Assembly: GCA_028293265.1 (NCBI GenBank)
Contig: JAQGPB010000510.1
Span: 1 to 9,034 of the forward strand
Source: Pedosphaera sp.
Lineage (GTDB): Bacteria > Verrucomicrobiota > Verrucomicrobiae > Limisphaerales > Pedosphaeraceae
Reading direction: 5' to 3'
DNA: 9,034 nt
Shown: piece after piece, positions 1 to 4,785 of the stretch
Position numbering within the stretch: the stretch's first letter is position 1
How the letters are laid out: every line of letters starts with the position of its first letter
The notes under the pieces: model-generated
Told to the model about the DNA's origin: nothing
The model's database searches: none
What the model saw: the letters and a program-made list of their open reading frames with translations, nothing else
Made by a program: the position numbers and the translations under genes

Positions 1-518
1 AATTGTTCCGTTTGCGCGTCGTGGATGCCCAGGGCTTGCGCCTGCAATTCAACCAGATTGTCATCCGCAACCTGCTGCGGTTCGTGGACGCGTTTCCGGT
101 CCTTTATTTCGTCGGCGGCGTTACGTGCCTGCTGAATTCCAAAACCCAGCGCCTCGGCGACCTTGCCGCGAACACCCTGGTCGTTCACTTTCCGAGAGTG
201 ACCGAGCCCGACCTGGATCAACTGCTGGCCCACAAGTTCAACTCGCTCCATCAATACCCGCATCTCGAAGCGCGCTTGCGCCAGCGCGTCACTCCCGCCG
301 AGGCCGCCCTCGTGCTGCAAGCCCTCATGCGCCGCGACGATTTTGAACCCCAAGCCCGCGTCGAATTGTTTCACAGTATTGCGCTGCACTTTAGAGCAAA
401 GGTCGAATTCCCTGCCGAGGCGCTTGATGGGATTACCGATGAGCAATACATCCGCAACGTCGCGGATGTGCTTTACCGCACCCGGACGGGACAGAAGGTG
501 GAGAAGATTGCGGCGTGA
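1..518 (+). CDS. RDD family membrane protein, C-terminal part (5' end outside window)
   Basis: The reading frame is open from the window edge, so this is the 3' part of a longer gene. The TTG at position 3 is probably an internal codon, because the first residues (LFRLRVVDAQG) read like the middle of an RDD domain just after its usual G-x-x-PGK turn. The segment RNLLRFVDAFPVLYFVGGVTC supplies an Arg/Asp pair and the last membrane helix. It is followed by QRLGDLAANTLVV, the typical GD-x-x-A-x-T-x-VV end of the family. About 100 further residues are hydrophilic, charged and helical, and are probably cytoplasmic. RDD proteins are small multi-helix inner-membrane proteins, some linked to ion or osmolyte transport, but the substrate here cannot be read. 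No downstream gene follows on this strand for more than 3 kb, so it ends its transcript. Family assignment is fairly secure; function is unknown. Confidence 0.8.
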   Translation, partial: LFRLRVVDAQGLRLQFNQIVIRNLLRFVDAFPVLYFVGGVTCLLNSKTQRLGDLAANTLVVHFPRVTEPDLDQLLAHKFNSLHQYPHLEARLRQRVTPAEAALVLQALMRRDDFEPQARVELFHSIALHFRAKVEFPAEALDGITDEQYIRNVADVLYRTRTGQKVEKIAA

Positions 519-525
519 AGGTTGG

Positions 526-602
526 AAATACCCAAGTACCCAAGTATTACCCAAATACCCAAGGAAGTCGGAAACATCGAACATCGAATGCTGAACATCG
601 AA
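526..602. repeat. Two adjacent short tandem repeat families (TACCCAA units and AACATCGAA units)
   Basis: At 526-562 the unit TACCCAA(G/A) recurs four times with small spacers. At 573-602 the nonamer AACATCGAA occurs three times (573-581, 580-588, 594-602), the first two overlapping by two bases. Both lie just after the RDD stop codon. Such degenerate microsatellite-like tracts are, from general knowledge, common in intergenic DNA of Verrucomicrobiota and Planctomycetota. No function is apparent. Confidence 0.7.
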
Positions 603-660
603 TTGCGCTGCTGGTCATTGAAAGTTCAACGAATATCATGGGGGGGGAGGGCCCCAATAG

Positions 661-709
661 CCTGAATTAAGTTGAACCAACCTGAATTAGCCTGAATTAA
701 GCTGAATTA
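661..709. repeat. CCTGAATTA tandem repeat
   Basis: CCTGAATTA occurs at 661-669, 681-689 and 691-699, with a one-base variant GCTGAATTA at 701-709. The register is therefore 10 bases, with one diverged unit at 671-680 (GTTGAACCAA). The 10-base period is about one DNA helical turn. The last units form part of the terminator-like structure that follows. Confidence 0.75.
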
Positions 710-721
710 CGGGCTTTTTTT
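689..721 (+). terminator. Possible intrinsic terminator of the RDD gene
   Basis: The arms AGCCTG (689-694) and CGGGCT (710-715) can pair, with one G-U wobble, around a 15-base loop. A run of seven T (715-721) follows at once. The stem is short and the site is about 170 bases after the stop codon. It is the only hairpin-plus-T-run after this gene that I see, so the call is weak. Confidence 0.3.
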
Positions 722-746
722 GAAGGTTGACCGGTTTTGGGCACTT

Positions 747-770
747 CGCATAAATTTTTTTATTTATGCG
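747..770. repeat. Perfect AT-rich hairpin
   Basis: CGCATAAAT (747-755) and its exact reverse complement ATTTATGCG (762-770) enclose a loop of six T. Two outer pairs (one of them wobble) can extend the stem to 11. There is no T-run after it on the plus strand. The function is unknown: it could be an RNA hairpin, a protein-binding palindrome or a terminal repeat remnant. Confidence 0.6.
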
Positions 771-1031
771 GAAAAAGACGGAATAAGGCGGAAAAAGGCG
801 GGTACGGGGCACGCTTGCAGGACTTTTGGCGTTTACTTGCCGGAAAGGATGATTCGCGGGGCTTTTTCCCTCCCAACCCGCTGCCAGATGTCAAAGAACC
901 AACCACTGCTGCCTCCTCCAATACTGCCAATACCGACGGGCAGGATGATAGGCCGAAGGAGGGTCGTTGGTCAAGAAGATTCAGACTGCTGGGGAATTTT
1001 GCAACAATCGCGCCCGGTTTCGGTTCACCGA

Positions 1032-1274
1032 TCAGGTTGCTTCCAATTCGCGCGCATGGGTAATTTCCCGTTTGTTGACAGGGCGGACATCCGTGGCTTC
1101 CACGGTAACGACCGCCGCTGTCTTACCCTCCAACGTGGTGAATTCAAGTTCGTAAGCTCTCCCATCGCGATAAACATGCACAATCGTCCCCACATCGCCC
1201 GCTTCCAATCCTTCGGCGGGAACGGCGACTTTCAACACTGCACGTTCATGTTCTTTAAGCATGGCGGCTCTCAT
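1032..1274 (-). CDS. DUF4926 family protein
   Basis: An 80-residue protein. From residue 5 onward (MLKEHERAVLKVAVPAEG, then AGDVGTIVHVY, YELEFTTLEG and AVVTVEATDVRPV) it follows the pattern I know for DUF4926. This is a small all-beta family with a GDVGTIVHVY-type strand-turn-strand and a conserved VVTVEA-x-x-VRPV end. Function is unknown. In other bacteria such genes often lie directly after small toxin-like ORFs, which suggests an immunity or antitoxin-like partner, but this is inference. The start at 1274 makes an ATGA overlap with the stop codon of a truncated upstream ORF. A second ATG at 1262 (MLKE) matches the usual family N terminus and is equally possible. AGGAAG lies 1 base before the first ATG and about 13 before the second, so neither has ideal spacing. 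Confidence 0.72.
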   Translation of the reverse strand: MRAAMLKEHERAVLKVAVPAEGLEAGDVGTIVHVYRDGRAYELEFTTLEGKTAAVVTVEATDVRPVNKREITHARELEAT

Positions 1275-1345
1275 TCTTCCTGCGGATAAGCCGTGACCAG
1301 TTTATTGATCCTCAGAAAGGTAAAGTCACGACTGGTGACCGTCAG
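1271..1345 (-). pseudogene. Truncated C-terminal tail of a small gene upstream of DUF4926
   Basis: This frame reads LTVTSRDFTFLRINKLVTAY then PQEE and stops with a TGA that overlaps the DUF4926 ATG (ATGA). An in-frame stop lies at 1346-1348, there is no start codon, and only about 110 bases separate it from the next gene. Hence only a tail of about 20 residues is left. The LVTAYP ending is typical of small toxin-like families such as DUF6883, PBECR or RelE-like proteins. DUF6883 is my first guess because I recall it paired with DUF4926, but 20 residues cannot prove it. It could also be chance, though the ATGA coupling argues against that. Confidence 0.45.
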
Positions 1346-1353
1346 TCAGTGAC
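1325..1353. repeat. Imperfect inverted repeat at the truncation point
   Basis: GTCACGACT (1325-1333) pairs with AGTCAGTGAC (1344-1353), leaving one A bulged and a 10-base loop that itself contains GGTGACC. A run of seven A follows on the plus strand. In transcripts of the minus-strand genes the T-run comes before the hairpin, so it is not a terminator for them. It spans the place where the truncated tail loses its open frame. Confidence 0.45.
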
Positions 1354-1408
1354 AAAAAAACGGCGACAGAAACGAGAACGCACGAATTACCCGCCACGCC
1401 GCGCCACA

Positions 1409-1438
1409 TTCTCCCTCTCCTTGGGGACCGGCGTGAGG
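1409..1438 (-). repeat. Degenerate copy of a CCTCACCCC...CCCTCTCC dispersed element
   Basis: Read on the plus strand, TTCTCCCTCTCC, then TTGGGGA, then CCGGCGTGAGG matches the reverse complement of the element at 7545-7581. The second arm of its hairpin (GAGAGG) is missing. Elements of this kind, whose translated shadow reads like [10 protein letters not shown], are widespread dispersed bacterial repeats (general knowledge). This copy sits 18 bases after the DUF2283 stop codon, a usual place for such elements, but can no longer fold into the full hairpin. Confidence 0.55.
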
Positions 1439-1456
1439 TCGAGCGTAACACGGATC

Positions 1457-1666
1457 TTAATCAGCGACCAAATCCGCCTCCAATGGCTTGTCCTTTTTGA
1501 ACCTGCTTACGCCCAAGACACTGAAACCGATGATTTGGCCTGCGTCATCCACACGTTCCATCACGGCGTCGTTATTGGTTTCCTTCTCATAACCGGCGGC
1601 GTCCGAAAACCTCACTTCGAGATAATCGGCTTCCGCATCGAACCAGACTTTTATTTTATCGGCCAT
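1457..1666 (-). CDS. DUF2283 family protein (possible antitoxin partner)
   Basis: A 69-residue protein with the DUF2283 pattern: an N-terminal strand (KIKVWFDAEADYLEVRFS, residues about 4-21), then an acidic stretch (ETNNDAVMERVDDAGQIIGFSVL) and a hydrophobic strand. DUF2283 proteins are small and often encoded next to DUF4258 or RelE/PBECR-like proteins in type II toxin-antitoxin-like pairs, but a biochemical role is not established. The ATG at 1666 lies inside the 3' end of the preceding nuclease-like gene (16-base overlap, different frame). There is no clear Shine-Dalgarno, so translational coupling is likely. It could be an antitoxin or merely a conserved passenger. Confidence 0.75.
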   Translation of the reverse strand: MADKIKVWFDAEADYLEVRFSDAAGYEKETNNDAVMERVDDAGQIIGFSVLGVSRFKKDKPLEADLVAD

Positions 1667-1962
1667 AAATCTTCGCCCGCTTTCGGTTTGTCGGTCAGAT
1701 ACGCCGTAACCACAAACGCATCATTCTCCAAGTACTTAACCACAATGCACAGCCATTTGCCACCCACAATTGTCTGCGCGTAGAACTCGTAAAACAGCCG
1801 TACTTCGCTGTCCGAACGGGAACGCCTCACCAATTCCGGCTGGCGCAATACGCGCTCAATCTCCCCGCCGAGTTCCTTCATTTCGGGATGCTCCAAGATA
1901 TGCGCCAGCCGCTCATCCGTGAGCCGGACTTGGCGGTTGAAACAATCCTGCAAAGTTTTCAT
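1651..1962 (-). CDS. PBECR/RelE-fold nuclease-like protein (putative toxin)
   Basis: A 103-residue basic protein. LTDERLAHILEHPEM (residues about 14-28) matches the N-terminal helix motif of the phage-Barnase-EndoU-ColicinE5-RelE-like (PBECR) nuclease-fold families. It continues with a helix, VLRQPELVRRSRSD, strands RLFYEFYAQ, KWLCIVVKYL and the closing strand FVVTAYLTD. His17-20-region residues and Arg/Tyr in RSRSDSEVRLFYEFY are candidate active-site positions by analogy. It would cleave RNA if it is an active member, but many relatives are uncharacterised. Its ATG forms ATGA with the stop of a preceding small frame and has no Shine-Dalgarno nearby, and its end overlaps the DUF2283 gene by 16 bases. 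This is the layout of a toxin-antitoxin operon. Family call moderate, toxicity inferred. Confidence 0.65.
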   Translation of the reverse strand: MKTLQDCFNRQVRLTDERLAHILEHPEMKELGGEIERVLRQPELVRRSRSDSEVRLFYEFYAQTIVGGKWLCIVVKYLENDAFVVTAYLTDKPKAGEDLWPIK

Positions 1963-2224
1963 TTGTCGGCGTTGGGCAGTTCCATATCATTTTCCCCTTT
2001 GGCCACAGCCCGATATCCTTCCAGCGCGGACTCCTGCTACGCGGGGAAGAGGGTAACGGAGGTTCGTTGTTGCGCAAGAATTTTTGGACGGCCGGGGCCT
2101 TTTCTCCGGCGAGCGCAAAAAATAACGCAATAACATTGACCCCTTCATGGACCGGCAAAGTGCTAAAAGTGGGATGCGCCGTAACGCTCGCCAGCTTTAT
2201 TTCCAGCTTGGTTTCATTGTTCAT
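1959..2224 (-). pseudogene. Probable frameshifted small ORF between peptidase and nuclease-like gene
   Basis: An ATG at 2224 overlaps the peptidase stop (ATGA) and opens a frame beginning MNNETKLEIKLASV. This looks protein-like for about 61 residues (to LRNNEPPLPSS). It then turns into Arg/Ser/Pro-rich sequence and runs 50 bases into the nuclease gene out of frame. From 2036 to 1959 another frame encodes ALEGYRAVAKGENDME and ends in NADK and a TGA that forms ATGA with the nuclease start. Joining the two needs a one-base shift near 2036-2045 and gives a protein of about 87 residues with 4-base overlaps at both ends. I do not recognise the family. The alternative is that neither segment is a gene; the double ATGA arrangement is the main argument. 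Confidence 0.35.
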
Positions 2225-3456
2225 TGGGCTTTTGTTAGAATTGGAAACTCCTCCATGATTCGTCCCTGGCCAGTCTTCCAGCCTTTTTGCAGTTCCCAAG
2301 GACTTTCCTTGGTGGCGCGGACGATTTTATAATTATAAAGAAATGGATCGCCGTCTTTGCTGCAACGGAAGGTCCTGCAAATCGGATACGCCTCTGAATA
2401 TCCATCATCCGGCAGGTCAAACTTCATCTTCTCGCCCTTTGAAAATCCCGGAAGCTGGCCGTTACGCTGCAGGTTGAGCATGAACTCCCCAGCCGCCCGC
2501 GTGAGCTTGCCCGCTGGCTGGCTCATATAAATGCTCATGTCATAGAGCGTCACCACGTCCTTGGGCGGCTTGCCATCCACGTATCCGAGCACCCGGTGCG
2601 CTGCCTTTACGTCATCTTGGTGCTCCTTGAGGTAGGACTCAAAACGGGCCTGAACATTGCCGGGCGGTTGACCGTTCACGTAGCCCAGCGCTACGTGAAA
2701 TGCATTTATTTCGACTGCCGTGGGAGTGAAGGCAGGAGTTCCTTTGAACTCCACCCAGAGTTCATCCAGTTTTTTCCCGGTGGCTTTGAAAAAAATCTTG
2801 TCCGAATAGCGGCCCCTGCGAATCTCCCGGTTGAGTTGCACCACGACATTTGAGCCGTAGGTGGCGTCAAGATAAAGCAGGAATGCGCCCGCACAGGCGT
2901 AGCCCGAAGTGTAATGAGGAAATTGAGCTGAGCATTCTGGACACTGAAAGCCGTTTGTGTACCCCAGCTTTTAGCAGGTGTAGTCGGCAATTCCTTCCGT
3001 CCAACAGTATGGCATTTTGTACCTTCGATACCATTTGTAGTCCTGCGCCACATGCGTCATTTCATGAATCAGGATAAAATACACGGTTTCCGAATGTTGC
3101 GCCGACCAGGTTGCATTGAGGTGGATTTGGGGCGTACAAAAAGACCGATGGTATGCCAGGCCCGCAATCTCGTTTTTTAGCCATCCTTTCCCGATTGAAT
3201 TCAGCCGCTGCTTAAAGACGATGTCAAAGTGTTGCGGCAATTTTGATCGGTCATCGCCTAGTAGTGCGAGAATTTTCGGATAAACCTCATTCCCAAATAG
3301 CCGCATCTGACTAGCAAGTTCATGCAGTTCCGGCATCTGACTGTAATCCACTTCGCGCACCGGACCCGCCAATACAACGCCGACCAAGCCGAGGTAAAGG
3401 AGCAAACAAACCTGGAGCTTGGCCAACGCACCGTTGCGGAACGTCTTGGCAGGCAT
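2221..3456 (-). pseudogene. Basic secretory protein-family metallopeptidase, interrupted by one in-frame TAA
   Basis: ATG at 3456 is preceded by AAGGAT at good spacing and starts a signal peptide (basic N region, then CLLLYLGLVGVVLAG at about residues 17-31). The product is therefore exported. The zinc motif HEMTH lies at residues 131-135, with EGIADY at 154-159, as in the plant/bacterial basic secretory protein peptidases. Codon 162 (2971-2973) is TAA. The same frame continues KLGYTNGFQCPECSAQFPHY, then TSGYACAGAFLLYLDATYGS and DELWVEFK, all typical of the family, so this was one gene of about 411 codons. The C-terminal extension has two LGYV(N/D)G(Q/K)PP repeats, and its end (WELQKGWKT...RIMEEFP) is a segment of unknown role. 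The relatives' usual YVRYKLG suggests a TAC-to-TAA change. A shortened 161-residue form would keep HEMTH but lose the C-terminal half of the fold. A sequencing error is possible. Confidence 0.8.
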
Positions 3457-3524
3457 GGATTTATCCTTTTGGTCTCGATGCCTTGCCCATAGGCAAAAAT
3501 GGCGGCGAAGGATAGCGGACTGGG

Positions 3525-3533
3525 ATTGTACCA
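3525..3533 (-). promoter_or_regulatory. Possible extended -10 promoter for the peptidase gene
   Basis: On the minus strand TGGTACAAT fits an extended -10 box (TG-N-TACAAT) about 70 bases before the ATG at 3456. There is no good -35 at 17 bases. A TTGACA (3566-3571) exists but lies 35 bases away, too far. Weak call by pattern only. Confidence 0.25.
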
Positions 3534-3576
3534 TATGGCTAATGGAACATGGAATCATGCCGCTGTGTCAATCAAA

Positions 3577-3618
3577 GGCATGTCTTCGCCGTGCAGGGTT
3601 ATGTAGGCACGGTATCTT
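3577..3618 (-). pseudogene. Relic of a phosphoketolase gene 3' end
   Basis: Positions 3577-3615 match 5059-5097, inside the intact phosphoketolase gene, at 35 of 39 bases in the same orientation. In frame it reads RYRAYITLHGEDMP against [14 protein letters not shown] of the intact protein. After DMP the relic diverges (LIDTAA, stop at 3555-3557), and upstream it is only open to a stop near 3654. It has no start and cannot be functional. It is either the end of a second, deleted phosphoketolase gene or a short duplication of the local one. Confidence 0.65.
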
Positions 3619-3673
3619 AACAGCGTTCCCGTTCTCAGTTTAAAATATCAAATGCGAGAACCGAGGGCTTGAT

Positions 3674-3714
3674 CCTGAATTTAATGTTATTTTCATCAGA
3701 TTTTAATGTTCAGG
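3674..3714. promoter_or_regulatory. Paired TTTAATGTT direct repeats within a CCTGAA/TTCAGG inverted pair
   Basis: TTTAATGTT occurs at 3680-3688 and 3702-3710, 22 bases apart (about two helical turns). The outer hexamers CCTGAA (3674-3679) and TTCAGG (3709-3714) are inverted. This is the geometry of a regulator-binding site, about 160 bases before the lipoprotein start. No convincing -35/-10 pair could be placed, so the role is speculative. Confidence 0.25.
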
Positions 3715-3869
3715 GCGTATATTGATATAGGCGGAGAGGTTTGAATTGGCGGTTGGTTACGTCAGGGTTTCAAGGGACGGGAGGGACGTGGCGACTGACT
3801 TCTCTCAGGGTGCAGAGGCGTGCGGTCGCTTCGGTTTTGGATCTCTCCGTTGATGAAAGGAATACTGTT

Positions 3870-4382
3870 ATGAAAAGTGTCTATTGGCTCATGGGCACAG
3901 CATTGGCCGGTCTGCTGGCTGGCTGCGCCTCAACTCCGGTTGTGCTTGCGCCGGTTGGTCCGAATCCGGCAGGCGTGCGGAGCGTTGCTTCGACGGGCAC
4001 GCTGCAGGTTTTCTCGAGTCTGACGGCGCAGAATGATGATCAGATGCAAAGCTTCCTCGACGAGGATTCCGCCGCGCTCAATCCAAGCTGGAACCAGCAT
4101 ACGGATTACAAAATCTATACCCTGGACGGGAAGCTCGTGAAGCGCGTGGACAATACGATCGGCCATTACGCCGAAGCTCCGCGCCGGGTGGCCCTGCCGC
4201 CGGGACGGTATCTGGTGAAGGCCCAGGCGCAGGATTATTCCCTGGCCGAGGTGCCGGTGAAGATCGAGCGCGGCCGGACGACCCGGGTCCACCTGGACGA
4301 CCAATGGAAGCCGCTGGCAAATGCGCCAAACCGGGGTGTGGTCACCCTGCCCAACGGCAATCCCGTGGGCTGGCGCGACTAA
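3870..4382 (+). CDS. Outer-membrane-type lipoprotein with a PEGA-like beta domain
   Basis: A 170-residue protein. The ATG at 3870 is chosen over the upstream in-frame ATG at 3741 because AAAGGA lies about 8 bases ahead of it and because a classic lipoprotein signal begins there: MKSVYWLMGTALAGLLAGC, with lipobox LLAGC and Cys19. Ala at +2 predicts sorting to the outer membrane under the usual Gram-negative rule. After a Pro/Gly/Ser-rich linker comes HTDYKIYTLDGKLVKRVDN (about residues 90-110). Then RRVALPPGRYLVKAQAQDY and PVKIERGRTTRVHLD follow, the Gly-Arg-Tyr turn and strand pattern of PEGA or carboxypeptidase-regulatory-like Ig folds. It is probably a small envelope protein; partner and role are unknown. 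It is transcribed alone, away from the peptidase and towards the phosphoketolase module. Confidence 0.82.
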   Translation: MKSVYWLMGTALAGLLAGCASTPVVLAPVGPNPAGVRSVASTGTLQVFSSLTAQNDDQMQSFLDEDSAALNPSWNQHTDYKIYTLDGKLVKRVDNTIGHYAEAPRRVALPPGRYLVKAQAQDYSLAEVPVKIERGRTTRVHLDDQWKPLANAPNRGVVTLPNGNPVGWRD

Positions 4383-4498
4383 TCCGGCAAGGGTTCGGGG
4401 ATTAATTGATTGGTGTTTTGGGTGTTTTGTTGAGAATCAGAAAGTGATGTCGGTGAAAATTTGAGATAACGCCTGCTGCCCGTGAACCGGAATTTTGC

Positions 4499-4583
4499 AC
4501 AGGAGGAAACAGAGGTAACGGAGGTGACTGCGCAGGGCCATTGGGGAAACTCTTCTCTCTCTGTTTCCTCTGTTACCTCCTGT
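4499..4583. repeat. Long imperfect hairpin of AGGAAACAGAGGTAAC-type repeats
   Basis: The arm 4499-4524 pairs with 4558-4583 over 26 positions: 22 Watson-Crick, 2 G-U and 2 mismatches where A and T are swapped between arms. The loop is 33 bases. Each arm is itself a near-tandem of AGG-AAAC and AGG-TAAC units. I recall such ACAGAGGTAACAGAGG motifs as dispersed elements in Verrucomicrobiota. Confidence 0.7.
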
Positions 4584-4612
4584 AGAATTTTTGTTTCGCT
4601 CGGCTTCCGAAA

Positions 4613-4683
4613 GCGGTGTCGCGCTGCGCTTGCCACCGCACTCCAAAACCTGGCGGAGAGGGAGGACGCGTCCACGGTTTTGG
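4613..4683. repeat. Compound inverted-repeat element (GGAGTGCGG type)
   Basis: Two adjacent stem structures are present. GCGGTG (4613-4618) pairs with CACCGC (4634-4639). CCAAAACC (4643-4650) pairs perfectly with GGTTTTGG (4676-4683), and the latter encloses the perfect 10-base palindrome GGACGCGTCC (4664-4673). The sequence around CACCGCACTCCAAAAC resembles a dispersed element I associate with Pedosphaera-like genomes. No transposase is nearby, so if it is mobile it would be a non-autonomous element. Confidence 0.6.
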
Positions 4684-4697
4684 ACTGTTTGACCAGT

Positions 4698-4715
4698 ATG
4701 GTTGCAATCGCCGCT
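4698..4715. repeat. 18-base exact repeat, copy 1
   Basis: ATGGTTGCAATCGCCGCT is identical here and at 7614-7631. Both copies are intergenic and lie 15-40 bases after a hairpin-forming dispersed element. An exact 18-mer match is not expected by chance in 9 kb. Confidence 0.75.
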
Positions 4716-4785
4716 TTACGATATTCCATCCGGATTATGCCGCTCCAATGGAGCTTGGGGAAAATGAGAAGGGAACACGTCATAC

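Larger units (their letters stand above)
519..1031. other. Non-coding stretch rich in short repeats
   Basis: About 510 bases lie between the RDD gene and the DUF4926 gene. Frames that stay open here have low-complexity, Arg/Ser-rich products with no recognisable domain, so I regard it as non-coding. It holds three families of short tandem repeats, a seven-G run at about 640-647, a possible terminator, a perfect hairpin and a purine-rich repeat at 768-802 built on GGAATAAGGCGG/GGAAAAAGGCGG units. Nothing convincing is seen from about 810 to 1031. Confidence 0.6.
4383..4785. other. Convergent non-coding stretch made of inverted repeats
   Basis: About 400 bases lie between two convergent genes. 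It begins with a T/G-rich run with repeated GGTGTTTT (about 4411-4430), followed by a large hairpin and a compound GC-rich inverted-repeat element. Open frames here give Ser/Arg/Thr-rich products without domains and are judged spurious. No T-run follows any hairpin, so no classic intrinsic terminator is called, though the hairpins may serve as bidirectional stops. Confidence 0.6.

Noticed and set aside
526..709. CRISPR array
   Set aside because: The repeat units are 7-10 bases, have no unique spacers of 25-40 bases, and no cas gene is present.
720..1289. Plus-strand open frame of 189 codons in the gap after the RDD gene
   Set aside because: The product has no recognisable domain and begins in low-complexity repeat sequence. 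It runs antisense across the better supported DUF4926 gene.
2971..2973. Programmed stop-codon readthrough or recoding in the peptidase gene
   Set aside because: TAA is the least suited stop for readthrough and is not used for selenocysteine or pyrrolysine. No recoding structure was seen. A simple mutation or sequencing error is more likely.
2706..3053. Minus-strand frame of 115 codons bridging the peptidase stop
   Set aside because: It is in a different frame from the peptidase. The peptidase frame itself continues with family-typical residues after the stop, so no frameshift is needed.
3566..3571. TTGACA as a -35 box for the peptidase gene
   Set aside because: There is no -10 at 16-19 bases; the nearest TACAAT is 35 bases away.
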